A stretch of DNA of 64,000 nt. Origin: Enoplolaimus lenunculus. Its lineage: Eukaryota; Nematoda; Enoplea; Enoplida; Thoracostomopsidae. Both the position numbers and the translations under genes were made by a program. Every line of letters begins with the position of its first letter. The stretch's first letter is position 1. This document shows positions 12,946 through 26,905 of the stretch, in pieces. The notes beneath the pieces are model-generated. The model was given only the letters and a program-made list of their open reading frames with translations, was not told the origin of the DNA and did no database searches. The stretch is taken from contig JASANG010002908.1 in the NCBI GenBank assembly GCA_030248215.1, positions 281,094-345,093 on the forward strand. The letters are read 5' to 3'.

Positions 12946-14006
12946 CAAGTAACACCTAAATGGACGCAGCCAAAAGTTCAGTATAGAAACTGATTTACTC
13001 AAATAATGATATATTGCGTATGCTCATAGAAATATGGTTCAGTTTTAATAGTATAATAGTTTGGCAAGAAAAACCTAAATTTTCAATATTTTTAAGCGTT
13101 ATAAGCCTGAACTGCGTAATTTCGCGGCACATCCGGCTAGTGTTGTGCAATTACAATTTTTTTACTGACCGGCCGGCCGGCGGCCAACGAGACGTCTGAC
13201 CGGCGGAAGGCCAATATACAAATTTTAAAAATTATCAAGCACTTTTACATGGTATATATTATGCGTTGTGAAGATAGCCGTCACCAATCCTAAAGCGCCG
13301 TATTCAATTCCAAACTTGAAAAATAGATTTTAGTCCAAATTGTGCAATTCATGCGGGAAGTGGTCAAACTAAAGCGCATAATAAATAAAAACAATGAACT
13401 TTGTAGCATACAAAAATCAAACTACGCACATTCGATGCACAAGTTGTACTAAGAACAAAATGTTACCTTTTCAACGAACCACAGACACAACAAAACATAA
13501 CAAAGCTCAAATGGTACACTTCAGGTGCAAATCGAATATCCGATGCCAGTTAAACAGGTGCACGATCAAGTTATGAATATTTTTTCACGAAATAGAGCCC
13601 AACCGGATACAAAACATACCACAAACAGAGCTGGATACTTCAGCATCCGGATATGACTGTTGCCGGCGTCTGTATATTTTAATGCATGTTTTGACAAAAC
13701 TTAACACATAATCACGCTAATTTACGTAGACTTGTCATAATTATTTCGTTCTTACAAGGGGCCTGGCATTAACTTGATTATTGGTGTATTTCATTACGGT
13801 CGTTTTGACCAATTGTTACTGCGAAACATTGTGTTTTTAAATGTTATACTTTACAGCAATATAAATATCCGGCAACGTTTTATGCCGGGCCCGGATATCG
13901 AATTTTGCCCGGGGCAACTCATTCGGCTGCCGGTTGCACGTTGCAAACTACTACACATTATATCCGATCAACACATATAATCATTCCCTCTACTATGAAA
14001 ATATGC

Positions 14007-17000
14007 TTACACCCAAGCATTTTTCGTACCCGAATCCCATGAAAACTGTTGTGCGCAATTTGTGACCAACTGTGAAATGGAATTAACAGGAACCTTGTTT
14101 TCTGTCAAACATTTCCCTTTTAGTCCAATATTTTTTATTTCATCATTCCCTTCACTTTTGCACATTTTGTTCTTTAACTTGCTATGCTTGATATTTGGCA
14201 ATTTAGATATGTCTTCGTTGCAGAACGATAACTTTACCTCAATTTCACCAACGTTCGTAGGATTTGGTTGTCCCCAGTTGCGGCATTTAGAGTGTTTCCT
14301 TATGACCCTTGGACCTTTCTGAATTTCTGGTAAAGCGTTTGCGTCGCGGCTGGTTGCAGACGATATATTTGAAATATTTTTCTCCATTACTTTATTTCTC
14401 TTTGGAGATTCATTAGTATGATGTCCGATTGAAACAAAAGCTGACTTCACAGGGTTACTGCTAAAGTAATTTTTATTACCGCATTGCAAATATGTCTTAT
14501 CACGATGCTTAAGTTTTTTGCACTTTTGATTATTCTTGGCACTGATCTGACATTTTGCTCTTGAATGGTGTAAACCGCGCAACTTCGTATTCAATATTGC
14601 CGTTTTCGCTTTACGGTGGGTTGATTTGTGCGCAAGCCAATTTATAGCACCTTTTACAATTTTTTGGCATTGTTTCGTACTGGCCGATCCTCGAACCATT
14701 CTCTGTAACGCTTTCAGTTCTGCCTTTTGTTTTCTCAACATGGACTCTTTGTACTTTTTGTCAAGCCGTTGGTTTTTAATTCTGGTATTCAGTTGCTTCT
14801 TTGGCGATTCTACTTCGATGCAATCGGAGTCACTGTCTGACTGTGTAAAACGCTTATGTGTGTTAGGCATAGCGCGGAAATCTTTCAGCAAATCTTCATT
14901 GATATCTTTGGTTGATGGTCCTACAGTGAATACGTATAAAAATAAAAAATGTCTACAATAAACAGATTGTGGCAAAACACAGGTAAATCCCAACGCTGGA
15001 TTTTCTGGTTTGGGTCGCATATAACGTCCAAAATCGTACAGTTATATTTTAGGTGATGATGTTTGACCAATAATTTACTTTAGAAGTATTCAAACAGCAA
15101 GACATACTTTTACAGATGTCACATGCAGTTTCAAAGCGAGAACGCAAAAGAGCCAGCAAACTATTTGAGCAACTTTCTACGAATGGATTTGCAGGTATTA
15201 AGCGACCCGAATAACGCCAACTTTTGCACTCCTGAAACAGACTGAAAACATTTTTACTTTTACAAGTTCAACTTCTCAGCTAATTTAAAAATTTCCGTCC
15301 TCGTTTTTGATACCTGTCAAACCGATACTACTCAGAGATTACCATTTCTCGAGTGATGCACTTTTGCAAAACTTTCGACGAAAAGCGAACATAAAAACTG
15401 TCTATTTCGACATCATTATTCATTAATTCTATTTTTTCGGGCAGAAAAATTATTTTACAACTCAATGAAAAATCATTTACTTACGTGGGTAAAATGACCA
15501 GATTGACCGCAATTATAGCAACTTCTCAGAGAGGTATCTGTTTTTGCAGTTTCTTTTGCTCTCGCTTCAGCGTCATCAGTGTACGAAGTCTATAACAAAA
15601 CAATAGGTGTTTATTGAACATTATCCAATTTTCACAAACTTACTACGTTACGTAATTAGCACATGCGAAACTCGCAACAAAATTACGCATACACATGAAC
15701 GTTTGAAACATGCCAGCAATTTGCAATTGCTTTCTGCGATTTTAACACCGTATCAATATTTTACACGTATACAAAATATACATTGATGTTTTCAATAAAA
15801 GTAAGTTGCAAATGGACTCACTACACTATGAAATTGTCGCCACAATTGGTCACAATTTTCAGTAGTATGGCCGTATTTTCGACACATCTGACATCGTAGT
15901 GCCTTGGCATTGGGTACTGGACATTGAGAAGCAAGGTGGCCAAAACTGCAGCATATGACACAGGGCTTGAAACGACACCGGTTAGCGGGATGTTTATCAG
16001 AGGAACAGAAATGACATTTTAACACCTGAAAACACCAGCAGTTATCACTCAGTCAGGAAGGGGTAATGCAGAGTTAACGCTTACTTAACAAAACAGCGCC
16101 GATTTGATGACAAAAACTTCTGCTGCATCAAACAGCGAACACAAACGTAGATGTCAACAAGTTCTAGCTATACACAAAAAGCAGACCATAGGAGCTAAGG
16201 GGCCAAGTAAAAAAGCGGGCGCCACTTATGTTGAGATATACGTGCAAACATAAAGTTGCGTCATAAAACATTTCATTATAACCAGGTTGTGGAATTCAAC
16301 TGTTTAATAACCAACATTTCTGTGTAAGCAAACAAACTACTAACCTTGCGACATTTGAAAAATGCATGACCCCACTCGCCACATTTACGACAGTGCATAT
16401 CCTTAGTCATTTTACCATCTCCTTTTGCCGATTTTATGGGAAATAATTGAGTTCTAAGACGCTCACGTTTGCCGAAGTACTGTGCAATAACATCTTCATC
16501 TCCAAGTTTCCAGCCGTTTGAATCTATAACACCAATAGTTATTCACCAACAATGAAAATGATGCAATGAGGTTAATGAAACAGGAGAAAATTTTACTTTT
16601 GAAATGTTTAATTTTGAGTTTAAAACTTGAGTAAGAAATACATACTTCTAAAAAACATGAAGTAATTTGGCATCATACGCAGTTTCTGAACGTAGAATGT
16701 GATATAGTCTTAGGGTGAAAGAATGTGTTCCAAGTATTGTGACATAAAATTCAAGCTTTCTTTTAAATATCAAAACATATAGAGTCAATATACCTGAACC
16801 AGTAGTCACAAACAAAACGTGTAGCATCAATCGCCAGTTATCAACAGACTGTTATCTGTACTTGAATTCAGTTAATGTACATTTATACAAAAAGCCGAGT
16901 TTCTCAGTTTAATCGCATATAACGTTACAAAAATAGCTAATTTTAGGATTTAAGATATGACATACAACCACAGGATCACTAAAAGTTGGGAAAATATTAA

Positions 17001-19643
17001 TTTAATAGCACTAAACAATCAATTAATAGAGTAAAATGCTATTTACCACCCATTGCAGCGTAAATTTCCTCCATACTCATTGACTCCAAGCAAACTGGTG
17101 CGTTATACTCTTCTATTTCTCCTTCGCTCAATACACTATCTGAGTCAGGGATGCCAGAAGCATGAAGTATCTTCTTTCGTATAAGACAAGAATCAGATTG
17201 ATTTCGCTTTATCACTTGTTTCAAAGTATAGTCATTTTGCTCACTGCTGCGTGCATCACTGCCAAAAATTGTTCCACCATTTTTGTCCGCATGCAAAAAC
17301 ATATCGGCTCCATTAGACAAATTACGTTTACTGCGTTTTAATTCGCTTGACCCAAGCTGAAGCAGGAGAAATATAACTCTTTACCTGCCGACGCACCGAT
17401 AAAGGTTACTGCGGTAGTCGTTGCATTTTTATGCAAATCTAAATGTTGCTTGCACATAAGATAGTAAGGTACATTCACAAACAGAATTAAGTGCAACCGC
17501 GATCGTCAACCAAACACGGTTCGACTCGCGATCGGCCGCAGCAACAATTTACATGGACGCAAAAACCGCACGCGATTGCACACGCAGTTTCACGGTTACA
17601 GACGCGGTTAAAAGTCAGGTTACAGACGCGGTTCAAACGGCGACTACGACCGCGCTTTATACCGCGACTGCGGGTGCAATTAAAATCACGTAATACGACC
17701 GCGTCTCAAACCCCCAGTGATCACTCAAAAACTGAGACGCTGTTGCAAACTACAACCGCAACCGGAGTGGACACAATCGCGGTTTCTGCGTACTTAATCC
17801 TGTCTGCGACTGTAACCTAGTAATTTTAAAATTTGTAACGCTGACCAGACCATGTCACTGAGCTAAAGTGTTTCATAAATAACTACTGCACACGGTGGCA
17901 AAAGTCACGTAAGCGGATTGTTTAGAAAATACAGTTAGCCGCGTGTATCATATTCAACTTACATACGTAATCACAAAATTATAAAAACAAGACATACAAA
18001 CGCCCTGCTAATCTTTTCTGTTTCCCAATATCAACTAAACTGTGTTGCTAACTAAACCTACTCCAAAAGATCAAATTAACATTTTATTTAAATTTTGGAA
18101 ATTTATACTGCGACGGCAAAAATTACAAATTTTTCCAAAATTATTAAACTGTTATAACTTTACAGCAAAAATATCTATAGTAATGATCTCTATGTGAAAC
18201 AAAATGACTAGATTTGCACTATCCGGCATCACCTAGGGCGATAAGTTATGCTTTAAGCACGGTTGAGAAATCGTGAAAAGACTCGTCGGCGAAACCCAAA
18301 TCGGGTAACACCGACTTGTAGGAAAAATTTATATTGTTTTTGTTGGATTATTAATTTTCAGAGGTGTAGCTGTTTCGTAACAGGTGAAAGACTCGTGCTA
18401 CGTATTAACACAAAATTCCACTTTAGCACGCATAAATTCTTACTATGCAACACAAGGCGGAAATTTTTTGATACTACCTTTCTTTTCCGGTACGTCAACA
18501 GAACCGTAAAATTCAAATTTCAGATTTTAATAAATATTTTGCTTTCGAAACAAAACAGCTATTTCAACATATCACAAAAGCTGTCTTTATGTTGTTTACA
18601 AAGTTGATAGCGCTACAATGAAGTATATACTCATCACACACACTTTGTTTACAAAACAGAAGCTAGTTTTAGGCGAACTTTTATGTGAAATTTAATGTCA
18701 TTAGAAACAAAATGAATTTTCCCAAAAATCGTGGGAGTTTCCCGACCGTCTATACGTGTTTGCATTCGATGCTATAACATTAAAGGAGCATATGTTACAT
18801 AGACGATATCAGACCCAGACGGGCTCGAATCAGAATGCGACCAAGCTTCATGCATATTGGAAGCGCGATTGATGTTATCGTCGTCATCGTCACTTAATAT
18901 CCAAACCAGACTTCTCTGTGACTGTCTGCGATTCTTCTTGTCAAGGTTCGTTCCTGATTAAATAGGACAATTAAATAAGTTAAGCATATATTTGCAAAGA
19001 AACAATCCAGAAATAACAGAATCACTGAAACACTAAGGGTGGCGCTGTATGTACTTTTGATGACGTCCAGCGCTGTCCGTCACCGACCGTCGTTGCGGTA
19101 TCATACGTGAAACACTGGCGTAGTAAACAAAATGTTTAAAACCAGTCAATCTTTATACAAAGTGCGACGGGTATATAGTCTATATGTTTTCCAATACCTA
19201 CAATCTAATAGTTGCTTTATAACTGCAGGACAATAATTTCAGGAGAAGTAATAGATGGCAGAGCAATGGACCTACATAAGTAATCAACGATACTTTAAAT
19301 GCCTGTTTAGTTAATGAACTAAAGACAAAGCACACAAGCATCAACATTTTCTACTAATCTTAATTCACTCCTTCAATTGCTTATACTGTAGTATATAGAT
19401 ATATATTATATACTTTCAATAACTGAGAAGAATAATCCTACAAAACTACTTACGGTTTGAAGTTTTACCAGAAGAAGTCTGTACTTGTTGATGTTGAAAA
19501 GATGTTGAAGCGGGTTCATAGTCAAACACGTTGCAAGATTCTTTGTAATGATAGATTTGAGAATATAGTTCAGCTTCGACCTCGGAACATTCTTCGTCTG
19601 AGTCCAAAATCAACGCTGTTTCAAAACAATCCTTTCCAGACAT
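14007..19643 (-). CDS. ZCCHC7: ZCCHC7 / Air1-2 type zinc-knuckle RNA-binding protein (TRAMP complex), eight exons
   Basis: Exons: 19643-19454, 18953-18799, 17356-17047, 16523-16345, 16025-15822, 15589-15485, 15231-15108, 14920-14007; all phases agree (726 residues). Five CX2CX4HX4C knuckles: C263-C276, C282-C295, C300-C313, C323-C336 and C370-C383, the last split across an intron. Between knuckles 4 and 5 lies DQLWRQFH, the counterpart of the IWRxY motif by which yeast Air proteins bind the poly(A) polymerase Trf4. The N-terminus has VEAELYSQI and an acidic ILSDDDDD stretch with close matches in vertebrate ZCCHC7 as I recall it. The C-terminal 300 residues are Lys/Asn-rich and low complexity. 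Known family role: RNA-binding subunit of the nuclear TRAMP complex, tagging aberrant RNAs for the exosome. The start is the only in-frame ATG of the first exon. The intron between exons 2 and 3 holds a CpG-rich repeat. Confidence 0.9.
17480..17819. repeat. CpG-rich repeat (ACGCGGTT units) in the ZCCHC7 intron 2
   Basis: Begins near TTAAGTGCAACCGCGATCG and contains several ACAGACGCGGTT/AACCGCG copies in both orientations. It fills part of the intron between exons 2 and 3. Open over 109 codons on the plus strand, but with an Arg/Thr/Gln-only composition that reflects the repeat, not a gene. Confidence 0.6.
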
Positions 19644-20087
19644 TATTCAGTTTATTCGTATTGCTTTCGCATATATAACTCTCGTGAACTAGTGTCGTTT
19701 TATGTGTTAATCTAGCAACAAAAGGAGAACTTGAATTATATATTTACCACACAAAAACGTGATTGCAAAATAACTTTCAACGACGGAGAGATAAGCCACC
19801 ATGTTTCCTTTAGGTACGGGTACCATGCGAATATGCAGAATTCGGTAAGGGAAGGCCCGCCGAGTTCAACTTCCGGGAGTTTGGGTTGTAAAAAATTTTC
19901 TTAAGTGTCGTAAAAAATTTCCGGGGTAATAAAGACATAATTCCTTTTGCGGGGATTTTAGGGTAATTTTCCGAAGAACCTGGTCCCGCTTATCACAGTA
20001 ATTGTTATACCAACATCAGCGCGCCAATGGGCCATTGTGTCCACAGATTAGACCAGCGGCAGTCAATTTTAACTAAGCAACTGGAAA

Positions 20088-20172
20088 AGCGGTTTACAAT
20101 ACGAGCGGTTTCGAACTAGCGATCTCCTGATCCTTAGGCAAACACGCTACCACTGTACCACGCAGCCCGCCT
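20088..20172 (-). repeat. tRNA-derived sequence (SINE-like)
   Basis: On the minus strand GGGCTGCGTGGTACAGTGGT and AGTTCGAAACC have the spacing of tRNA A and B boxes, but no seven-base acceptor stem closes, so this is not a working tRNA gene. Confidence 0.5.
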
Positions 20173-22047
20173 CTTCAACTGCATTTCTCGTCGACACATA
20201 TCCTAACGGCCACCGAATCCACGATTTGACCGAATATGAATTCGAACCCAATGCTAATTTGCCGAATTCGACCGAATCCGAATCTTGTATGTTGAAAATT
20301 TCAAAAATATATCTATAATTTGTTTCAGAATATCAACGTGATGCTAACCGCATAACTTTTAAACGTTTATTTATTGCGTTCCGAACTCAATTAAAAAAGT
20401 TATAACCAGCTGCGTACTGAACCACAGCTTCCCAGCGTGACATTGAGATCTAACTCTTCCTAATCTGTAAGTTGCGCGCAAATCTAGAAAACACCAATTT
20501 TTCACATATATTTCGCTTGGGTATGCCATCGTTCAATACCCGACATTAAGACATTTAAAGATGTGGGAACAGATATGGGATACAAAGAGGCAAAGTAAAC
20601 CTCATACTGATACTGCACATCAGTTAAAACACTGATGCGTATGTTTGTTATGCCTTCATATGCAGTAGCAGCAAAATGGAAGACCCAAGATATATGAGTG
20701 TAATGTTGAGATTCTTAAAGGCATAAACCTAATAATCAGCAGTTGTGATGCGCGCAATCAGAACTAAAAACGGTCATACCCTAGCCCACCAAACTTATCA
20801 CAAGAGCAACAAACGTATAAATGTTTTGAAATGTTGTTAACCAGTTTTGATATTGATATACTGCGCTACCTGATCAATTTAGTAGGAAACCTTGCTTGCT
20901 ATTCTAGTTCCGTTACATTGTATCGTGCACTAGCTACGTAAATATCGTCAGCCGAACTGTGTTAATGCTCTGCGCTAAGTAAAAAAGTAAAGATAAACGA
21001 CGGTTCTGAAGGTAACACCATTCAATCCGGCAATACTGAACATGCCTTTAGTAAGTTAGTAAATGAATAAAACAAAGCATAGAAGCAGTGTAAGCATATT
21101 CCTAAGCCCAAGCCTATTAGCCTAATACTTGCCTACATCTAAATCCACATGAAAGCAAACAGAAATTTCAAAAGCTTTGCTTTTTACTATTGCAGGAGCA
21201 CCGATAAACGGTGCGCATCGGCCAATCTAAAGTATTGGGGCAGAACCGTATTATAACCTAATTCCTAAGCCTAAAGCCTAAGCCTTTAAGCGTAAGAATG
21301 AGTTTATTCCTAAGCATAAGCCTAAGCCTAAGCGAAGCAAAAAACTAGTCCAAAGCCTAAGCTTTTTACCAGGAATGACATGTGGCAGTGGCATTCACAT
21401 TTCGTCGTCATATCCGCTACAGATCGCAACATGTTATCTTAATATCAAATCAACATTGGGCAAAACGTGTTTCGGGCTACCCCAAACGTGGTCAGTGCAT
21501 CAGAGTGACATTAGTCTTTCATTTGATGGTGTTTCTCGATATGCAGCTGTTTCTCTGTATAATAGCATATTTCACGTTTTTATTTTTGCCGTTGTCTGAG
21601 AAACAAAGTAAATCGAGAATGTATTTTAGCTTAAGGCTTCGACAACTTTTTCTGTTTACCCGCGGCTACTACCTAATGTTTTTTCGTATATCAATATTTA
21701 AACAAAGCGTAAAAATATAGTCATCTTCCTGTCAAGAAAGTGCAATTATGTCAAACAAACTTGAAGACTTACTTTCAAGGAATACTTTCAAATTATTTAT
21801 TTAACTGTGTTCAAAGCTCAGTAAAAGAGTTAATAGTTGTGCCGGTGCCAGACGCTTACATGTTTTTGATTATATTCTTGTCTACATTTATACGTTTTAA
21901 TACTTTTTCCAAAGCATTCTGAACGAAATATTATGGTGTAAAAATTGTTTTCAATAATTTGCATTTTTCACCATTAAAGTGCTACTGCTGCCTTGTAGTT
22001 TTAAAGAAGCGGTTTAGCTGTTTTAAAGTTGTGAGTCTTTCTGTTTC

Positions 22048-22529
22048 GGGTCGTCCACGTTAAAATGCACTCACCGATGTAATAAATGTTCCACCCGCTC
22101 CATTAGGAACAGCACCAAAACACGCATGCTAGCTGGAGGCAATTACAGTTTCATAGCTGTACTTTATAGTGTTAATTGTCTAGACTCCGTCGGAAGGGAC
22201 TCTGGATAAATACTTGTTGTCTGTAGGATGTCAGGACATTACGTTAGTTCACGCGTACACATTTAAATACACGCTGTGCACATATTCACGCGCGTCATTC
22301 AACGCAAAAAATTGAGTCCCTTCCGAGGGACTATGAACAATAACAGTTTCCGATCATGATGTCAGGACAAGTATATATTTATGCCAAGAGCATATTCATT
22401 GTATAAAGGTCAGACATTGACATATTGACATCTCAGACACTGTATAAAGAGAGTGGGTAGGGACTATGCGAGCACCCAAAAGGGAGACATTTTTTTACAA
22501 ATGTGCGTGCATTTTAACGTGGATGACCC
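22048..22529. mobile_element. MITE with 23-bp inverted ends GGGTCGTCCACGTTAAAATG
   Basis: The left 23 bp match the reverse complement of the right 23 bp with one difference. Inside is a second inverted pair, GTCGGAAGGGACT (about 22189) and AGTCCCTTCCGAGGGACT (about 22315). A solo end-like stretch lies at 43675-43693. Confidence 0.7.
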
Positions 22530-24278
22530 ATAAAAGATAGAAGTAAAATAAACAAGAGAGGAAAATTACTAAAAAACATTGTGATATTTCACATTGGGTC
22601 ATAGAAGAGCACAACCTAATTCCTGTACGCACTGTATGATGCTTGTCCACCAAAGTACAATAAACGCAAAACATAATTCAGGGAGAGGTGAAATATAAAA
22701 AATCAAGGCGAAGAATTTTGGTGGAATCTAAACTGTTTTAAACTCGTAGTGTAGTGTCACAAATAAAAAGGTAAGACCAATTTTTATTTTGCTACTCTAC
22801 ACGAACGGTACTTCCATTGTTATTCGGATACGGACAGTTATTTATTTTTAATTCACGCAATCATTTTTGTTAATTGTTATGTCCGTTTTAATCTGTTTCC
22901 GCCTTTAATTAAGTTTATGTGGGTTATCTGAATGAGTTTCTGTTACATATTTGAGCAGTCCATGCCATTCTTCTGTTTTGGTCTCATTATATGAACTTTA
23001 TCACTGACGGGCTCTATTAAGCATACGGACCCTTATTTATTATGACTCAAGATTAGAACCGTCTGTTTATTTCTCCCTTCTTTAGGGACACTGTAGTACT
23101 GTTGCTAAATTGTGCAAAGTATGTTCGCTTTTTCTGTGTCTTAAATGTGTAGCACAAAAAGCGTCATATAAATATTTCTGACCGCCGACTTCAAAGAACC
23201 ATCAATTTTGCTCTCCTACTTACGTGCTCTCACTGACATATTGTCAAAACCTATTTATCCTAAAATAATATTTTGACCTGATTTGATTTATTGTATTACA
23301 GCGAAATAGTGTCGAGGTTCGTTTTAAGAATTCATGCAAGTACGCTTAATACTCACTGTCGCATTCTATTAATTTCAAACAATCGGGTGTTTTCATTGTT
23401 GCGGTAAAAATATTCGGTTAATCTTACATTTACTTATCGTAAACATTCGAATCAATACAAGAAGTAAAGAAAATTTATGCTTTGGACAAACATTTTAATC
23501 TATAAATTCGTTTAATCGTATATCTTTCTTGATTTGAATGAACAACTTTGTAACCGAACTATTAACGCAGTGAAATTCAAATTTTTTAATTTAAAAGCTA
23601 AATATTTACTAAAATAGATAATAGGCTTATTACGTCGTAAACGATTATACAAACCGAATTATTCATTACTGATACATGTCTATGTTGTCAATTTCACATG
23701 CAATATATTGAACAAAAGTGGCTTAAAGACCGCAAACTTAAAAATTGTTTCATTTAAATAAAAACAGAATATTCTTCAGATGCCAATTGCAGATGCTACC
23801 GCTCGCAAAAACGTTTTAATAAATGTATAAGAATTAGATAATTACCTGAAGGAATTCAAAAGTCGTAATAAGAACAATTGTAAAATCCACTCATTCAAAC
23901 GTCTTCACCAGATGTTTTACAAAACTTTTTGTTGTTAAAGCTTACAAGTTCCGGCCAATATATAGATCAGGGCGGTAACAGTAGTACAAGCATATTCCTA
24001 AGCCGATACCTAAGTCTAAGCCTAAAATTAAGTTTAACCATATGCAAAAAATTAGTCTAAAGCTTCAGCTTAATACTCTATAGTTGAGCGGAAAAGTTAT
24101 ACACCTCCGATCTTCACATGAGTCGAAGTTTCAGCAGTTGCGATGCTAATGCAAACAACAACAATTTTGCAAAATTTACAATTTTAATTATTAATTTTCT
24201 TAGTTTCCTTCCTGCTTTTATAGCGGTAGGATTTACAGTAAAATTTTGATGAATAAATACTATTCTCTTAAAGACTGT

Positions 24279-24635
24279 TATTTATTTCCACCCGCCCTCC
24301 GCCACCCTTCGTTGCTGATATATATCCGGTATTGTAACTATCCGTTGAATTAAACGTTTTTTACCTTGCATCAAAAGCTTAAGCGATAATGCAAGGTTAT
24401 ATATACTTAGGATAATTTCAAAACTTAGATATGCTTTAAAGTTTCGAACTCAACTGTATTTGGTGCTGGAGTCATTTATGCGCTACAATTAGGGATAATT
24501 GACATTTATGGACTCTAATTATGGTTTATGAACTCTATCCGCTTACGGACTCTTATTAGGGATACGGACACCTATTGAATGGGACTCAAAATGGGGACCC
24601 CCTCTTATTACCCTCTCTTATTCGGGTCACTATAG
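24279..24635. mobile_element. TA-target MITE (CTGTAGTGACCC family), truncated at left
   Basis: Contains CCGTTGAATTAAACG, AATTAGGGATAATTGACATT and ends ATTCGGGTCACTATAG|TA. The first 100 bp seen in full copies are missing. Confidence 0.7.
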
Positions 24636-25818
24636 TAAGCGTAGCAAAAGCTTATTCCTAAGCCAAAGCCTAAACCTAAGCCAAAGCCTAAGCAAAAAAA
24701 TAGTATAGAATGTAAAGCCTACTCTTTTACAGACCCACCATAAACCGGGACAACCTTAAAAGTAACATGAGCCAAAATGCTAATGGTGGTTGAATTTGTG
24801 TTTGGTTACGAAATATAATTTTAGTTTTAGTGAGCAATGAGCATTAATTGATTTCTGAATTGTTCTTTTTCCGTGGCGCAATATACTTGCAAAAATACCA
24901 AACCGTGTTTTGGAATCAAACTGTGCAAAATAAATGCTGCCAGATACCTGACACATCTTTTGAACCTTTCTTTCAATCCTGTGCTGTTCAATGTTGCTGG
25001 TACATCCTAAGTTACTTTTATGCATGTAAATTTTGAACCCGTTCAATGTACCTAACAAAATTGCTAGCACAAAGTACCTGTCTATATGACCCTTTTAGGG
25101 ACTGCTTGTTATTTTTCTCATTCAATTCATCTTTATACGTCGTTAAAATCAGCACTTATAGATAATTTGCATGTACATTAACATGTATCAAAAATCGAAA
25201 CCTGTAAATAAACGCTAGAACGCTGCGCAAATTACGTATGTGAGGAGGCGCTCCAACTTTAATATATAATATAGATATGTAGTTTTAATTTTCCGTTTTT
25301 TCGTTATCATATTTGGTCAACTTGGCCGCTAAGTTGATGATAAGGAACTGGTACATCTGGCAGTGAAAAATAAAATACAAAACGATGTAGCAAACTGTCA
25401 TCACTGCAAAGGGGGGGGGGTTAGTTCACATTATTTTGAATAATTTAATCTATTCGAAACTTGATTGCTGTTTGTATTCTGGTGAAAAACGCTATTGTCC
25501 AAATTGTTGTAAATGCCTAAAATAAAATAAAATATGCTCAGTATATCGCGAAAATTCCAACTTTGACGTAAAGTAGCAGACTGTCTGGCTGAATGATTCG
25601 AAAATGTTACATCAATATGAATTCGCCGAAAGCCAATTTAATTAATTAAGTCGATGCGCATCAACAAAACTAATCAACGATGTTTTGACAATTGACAAGC
25701 AGATTTACTCAAGTTTAATACATCCTCATTTTCGTTAAATAATTGACTCGAAATATTTCTCGCAATAAATATTTTAGTTTTTTTGTTTTGTCAAACAACG
25801 AGATGCATTAACGGTTAT

Positions 25819-26206
25819 CAGAGTGTAACCGGAGTTATTCTGGTTTCGGTAGGTAAAGCTGTTATTTATCACTATCCCGTTCCTGTAATAAATCCAGTAA
25901 TTTTTCACCGGCATTTTAGGTATTGAAAATGTTTTCCATTCGAAAATTTAAGAAAAATTGGCATATTCAAACTTATTTTTCAAAAATTGTCTGAGTCTGT
26001 ATTGCTTGGCATACTCCATAATTTATCATACGCTAACGCCTAATGCGTTTGTTTCAGGGTTTTGGCATTCTAAATGGCATGTTTTAAACATTAGTAAAAG
26101 CAATCAAATAGCGGTAAAATGAATTTTTCAATAACAGGCATTTTTCCGGTTTCGGTATATTCTTAACTTTCCGGATCCGATATTTTAAAATTCAGGTTGC
26201 ACCCTG
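25819..26206. mobile_element. hAT-like MITE with 8-bp target duplication (7/8)
   Basis: CAGAGTGTAACCGGAGTTAT ... TTCAGGTTGCACCCTG, flanked by ACGGTTAT and ATGGTTAT. Confidence 0.75.
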
Positions 26207-26649
26207 ATGGTTATATTCTGAGGACGAGAGACCGTAATGAATCGCTCACTTTATCATATGCCCGCCATGTGGAAAATAGAAACAGCATTTTCTAACAACC
26301 GTTTTGAAAGAAGGTAGCGAACAGGATTTGAACTCTATAGCAGCTGTTTCAATTTCACATTGCCGAAGATGTTTAGAAATCGACTAATCGATAAGATTTA
26401 TTGAAGTTTATTGAATAATGGCGTCCGATTATAAAAAGGATAGGAAAGGGAAATTGGAACAGTTTACAAATTTCATTTCAGTTGTGATTTCAAGTTTCAC
26501 TTGTGCAATGGGAAATTGGAAGAGTTTTTAATTTTATGCAATTTAATCTGATAGTTTCTTTAACCTATACAGAACACAGTTTCGCTCTTTAATTTTCCAC
26601 AGATCTATTTGGCTCTTTTCAATTTCATCTTTCGCACCTGAAATCTCTT

Positions 26650-26905
26650 AAACCTCATTCACACGTGCAAGCTTTTGCAGCAGGAACTCGCTTCTTTAAC
26701 TTGCACGAAATACTTGCAGCTGCAAGTATTTTCAAAGGAACATTCCGATTGACCAATCAAACTACAGGTGCAAGAAATTCAAGCGGCTTGCAATTCACAG
26801 GTGCTAATTAACTTAAATAGCATGAATTCCAGCGAATAATTTGGAACTGCAAGAACTTCACCGCTGCTTTGTGACCAAACTTGCAACTTCCACGTGTGAA
26901 CACTA
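26650..26905. mobile_element. MITE ending CATTCACACGTGCAAG, copy 2
   Basis: CATTCACACGTGCAAGCTTT at the left and AACTTCCACGTGTGAA at the right; the interior shares AAAGGAACATTCCGATTGAC and TAGCATGAATTCCAG with the other copies. Confidence 0.65.

Larger units (their letters stand above)
5396..14006. other. Gene-poor stretch between the LAPTM-like and ZCCHC7 genes
   Basis: No exon with both coding character and splice sites was found. 5.6-5.8 kb holds decayed fold-back pieces, 6.2 kb one end of a family A MITE, and 8.6-9.4 kb fragments of the TA-target MITE. 9.4-10.38 kb shows nothing recognised. 10.4-13.95 kb is a dense pile of hAT-like CCGG-rich copies. 6.3-8.6 kb looks unique, AT-rich and non-coding. 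Confidence 0.55.

Noticed and set aside
17491-17820. 109-codon Arg/Thr/Gln-rich frame
   Set aside because: Produced by ACGCGGTT tandem units inside an intron of ZCCHC7; no start context or domain.
21371-21720. Two overlapping open frames (74 and 112 codons) preceded by TTTTACCAG, looking like an exon
   Set aside because: The apparent acceptor and upstream sequence belong to a decayed TTAGGC family A MITE, neither frame shows a known domain, and no donor in phase was found.
24780-25070. 96-codon minus-strand frame
   Set aside because: No recognisable motif, no matching splice partners, and another frame is open on the opposite strand; looks like chance.
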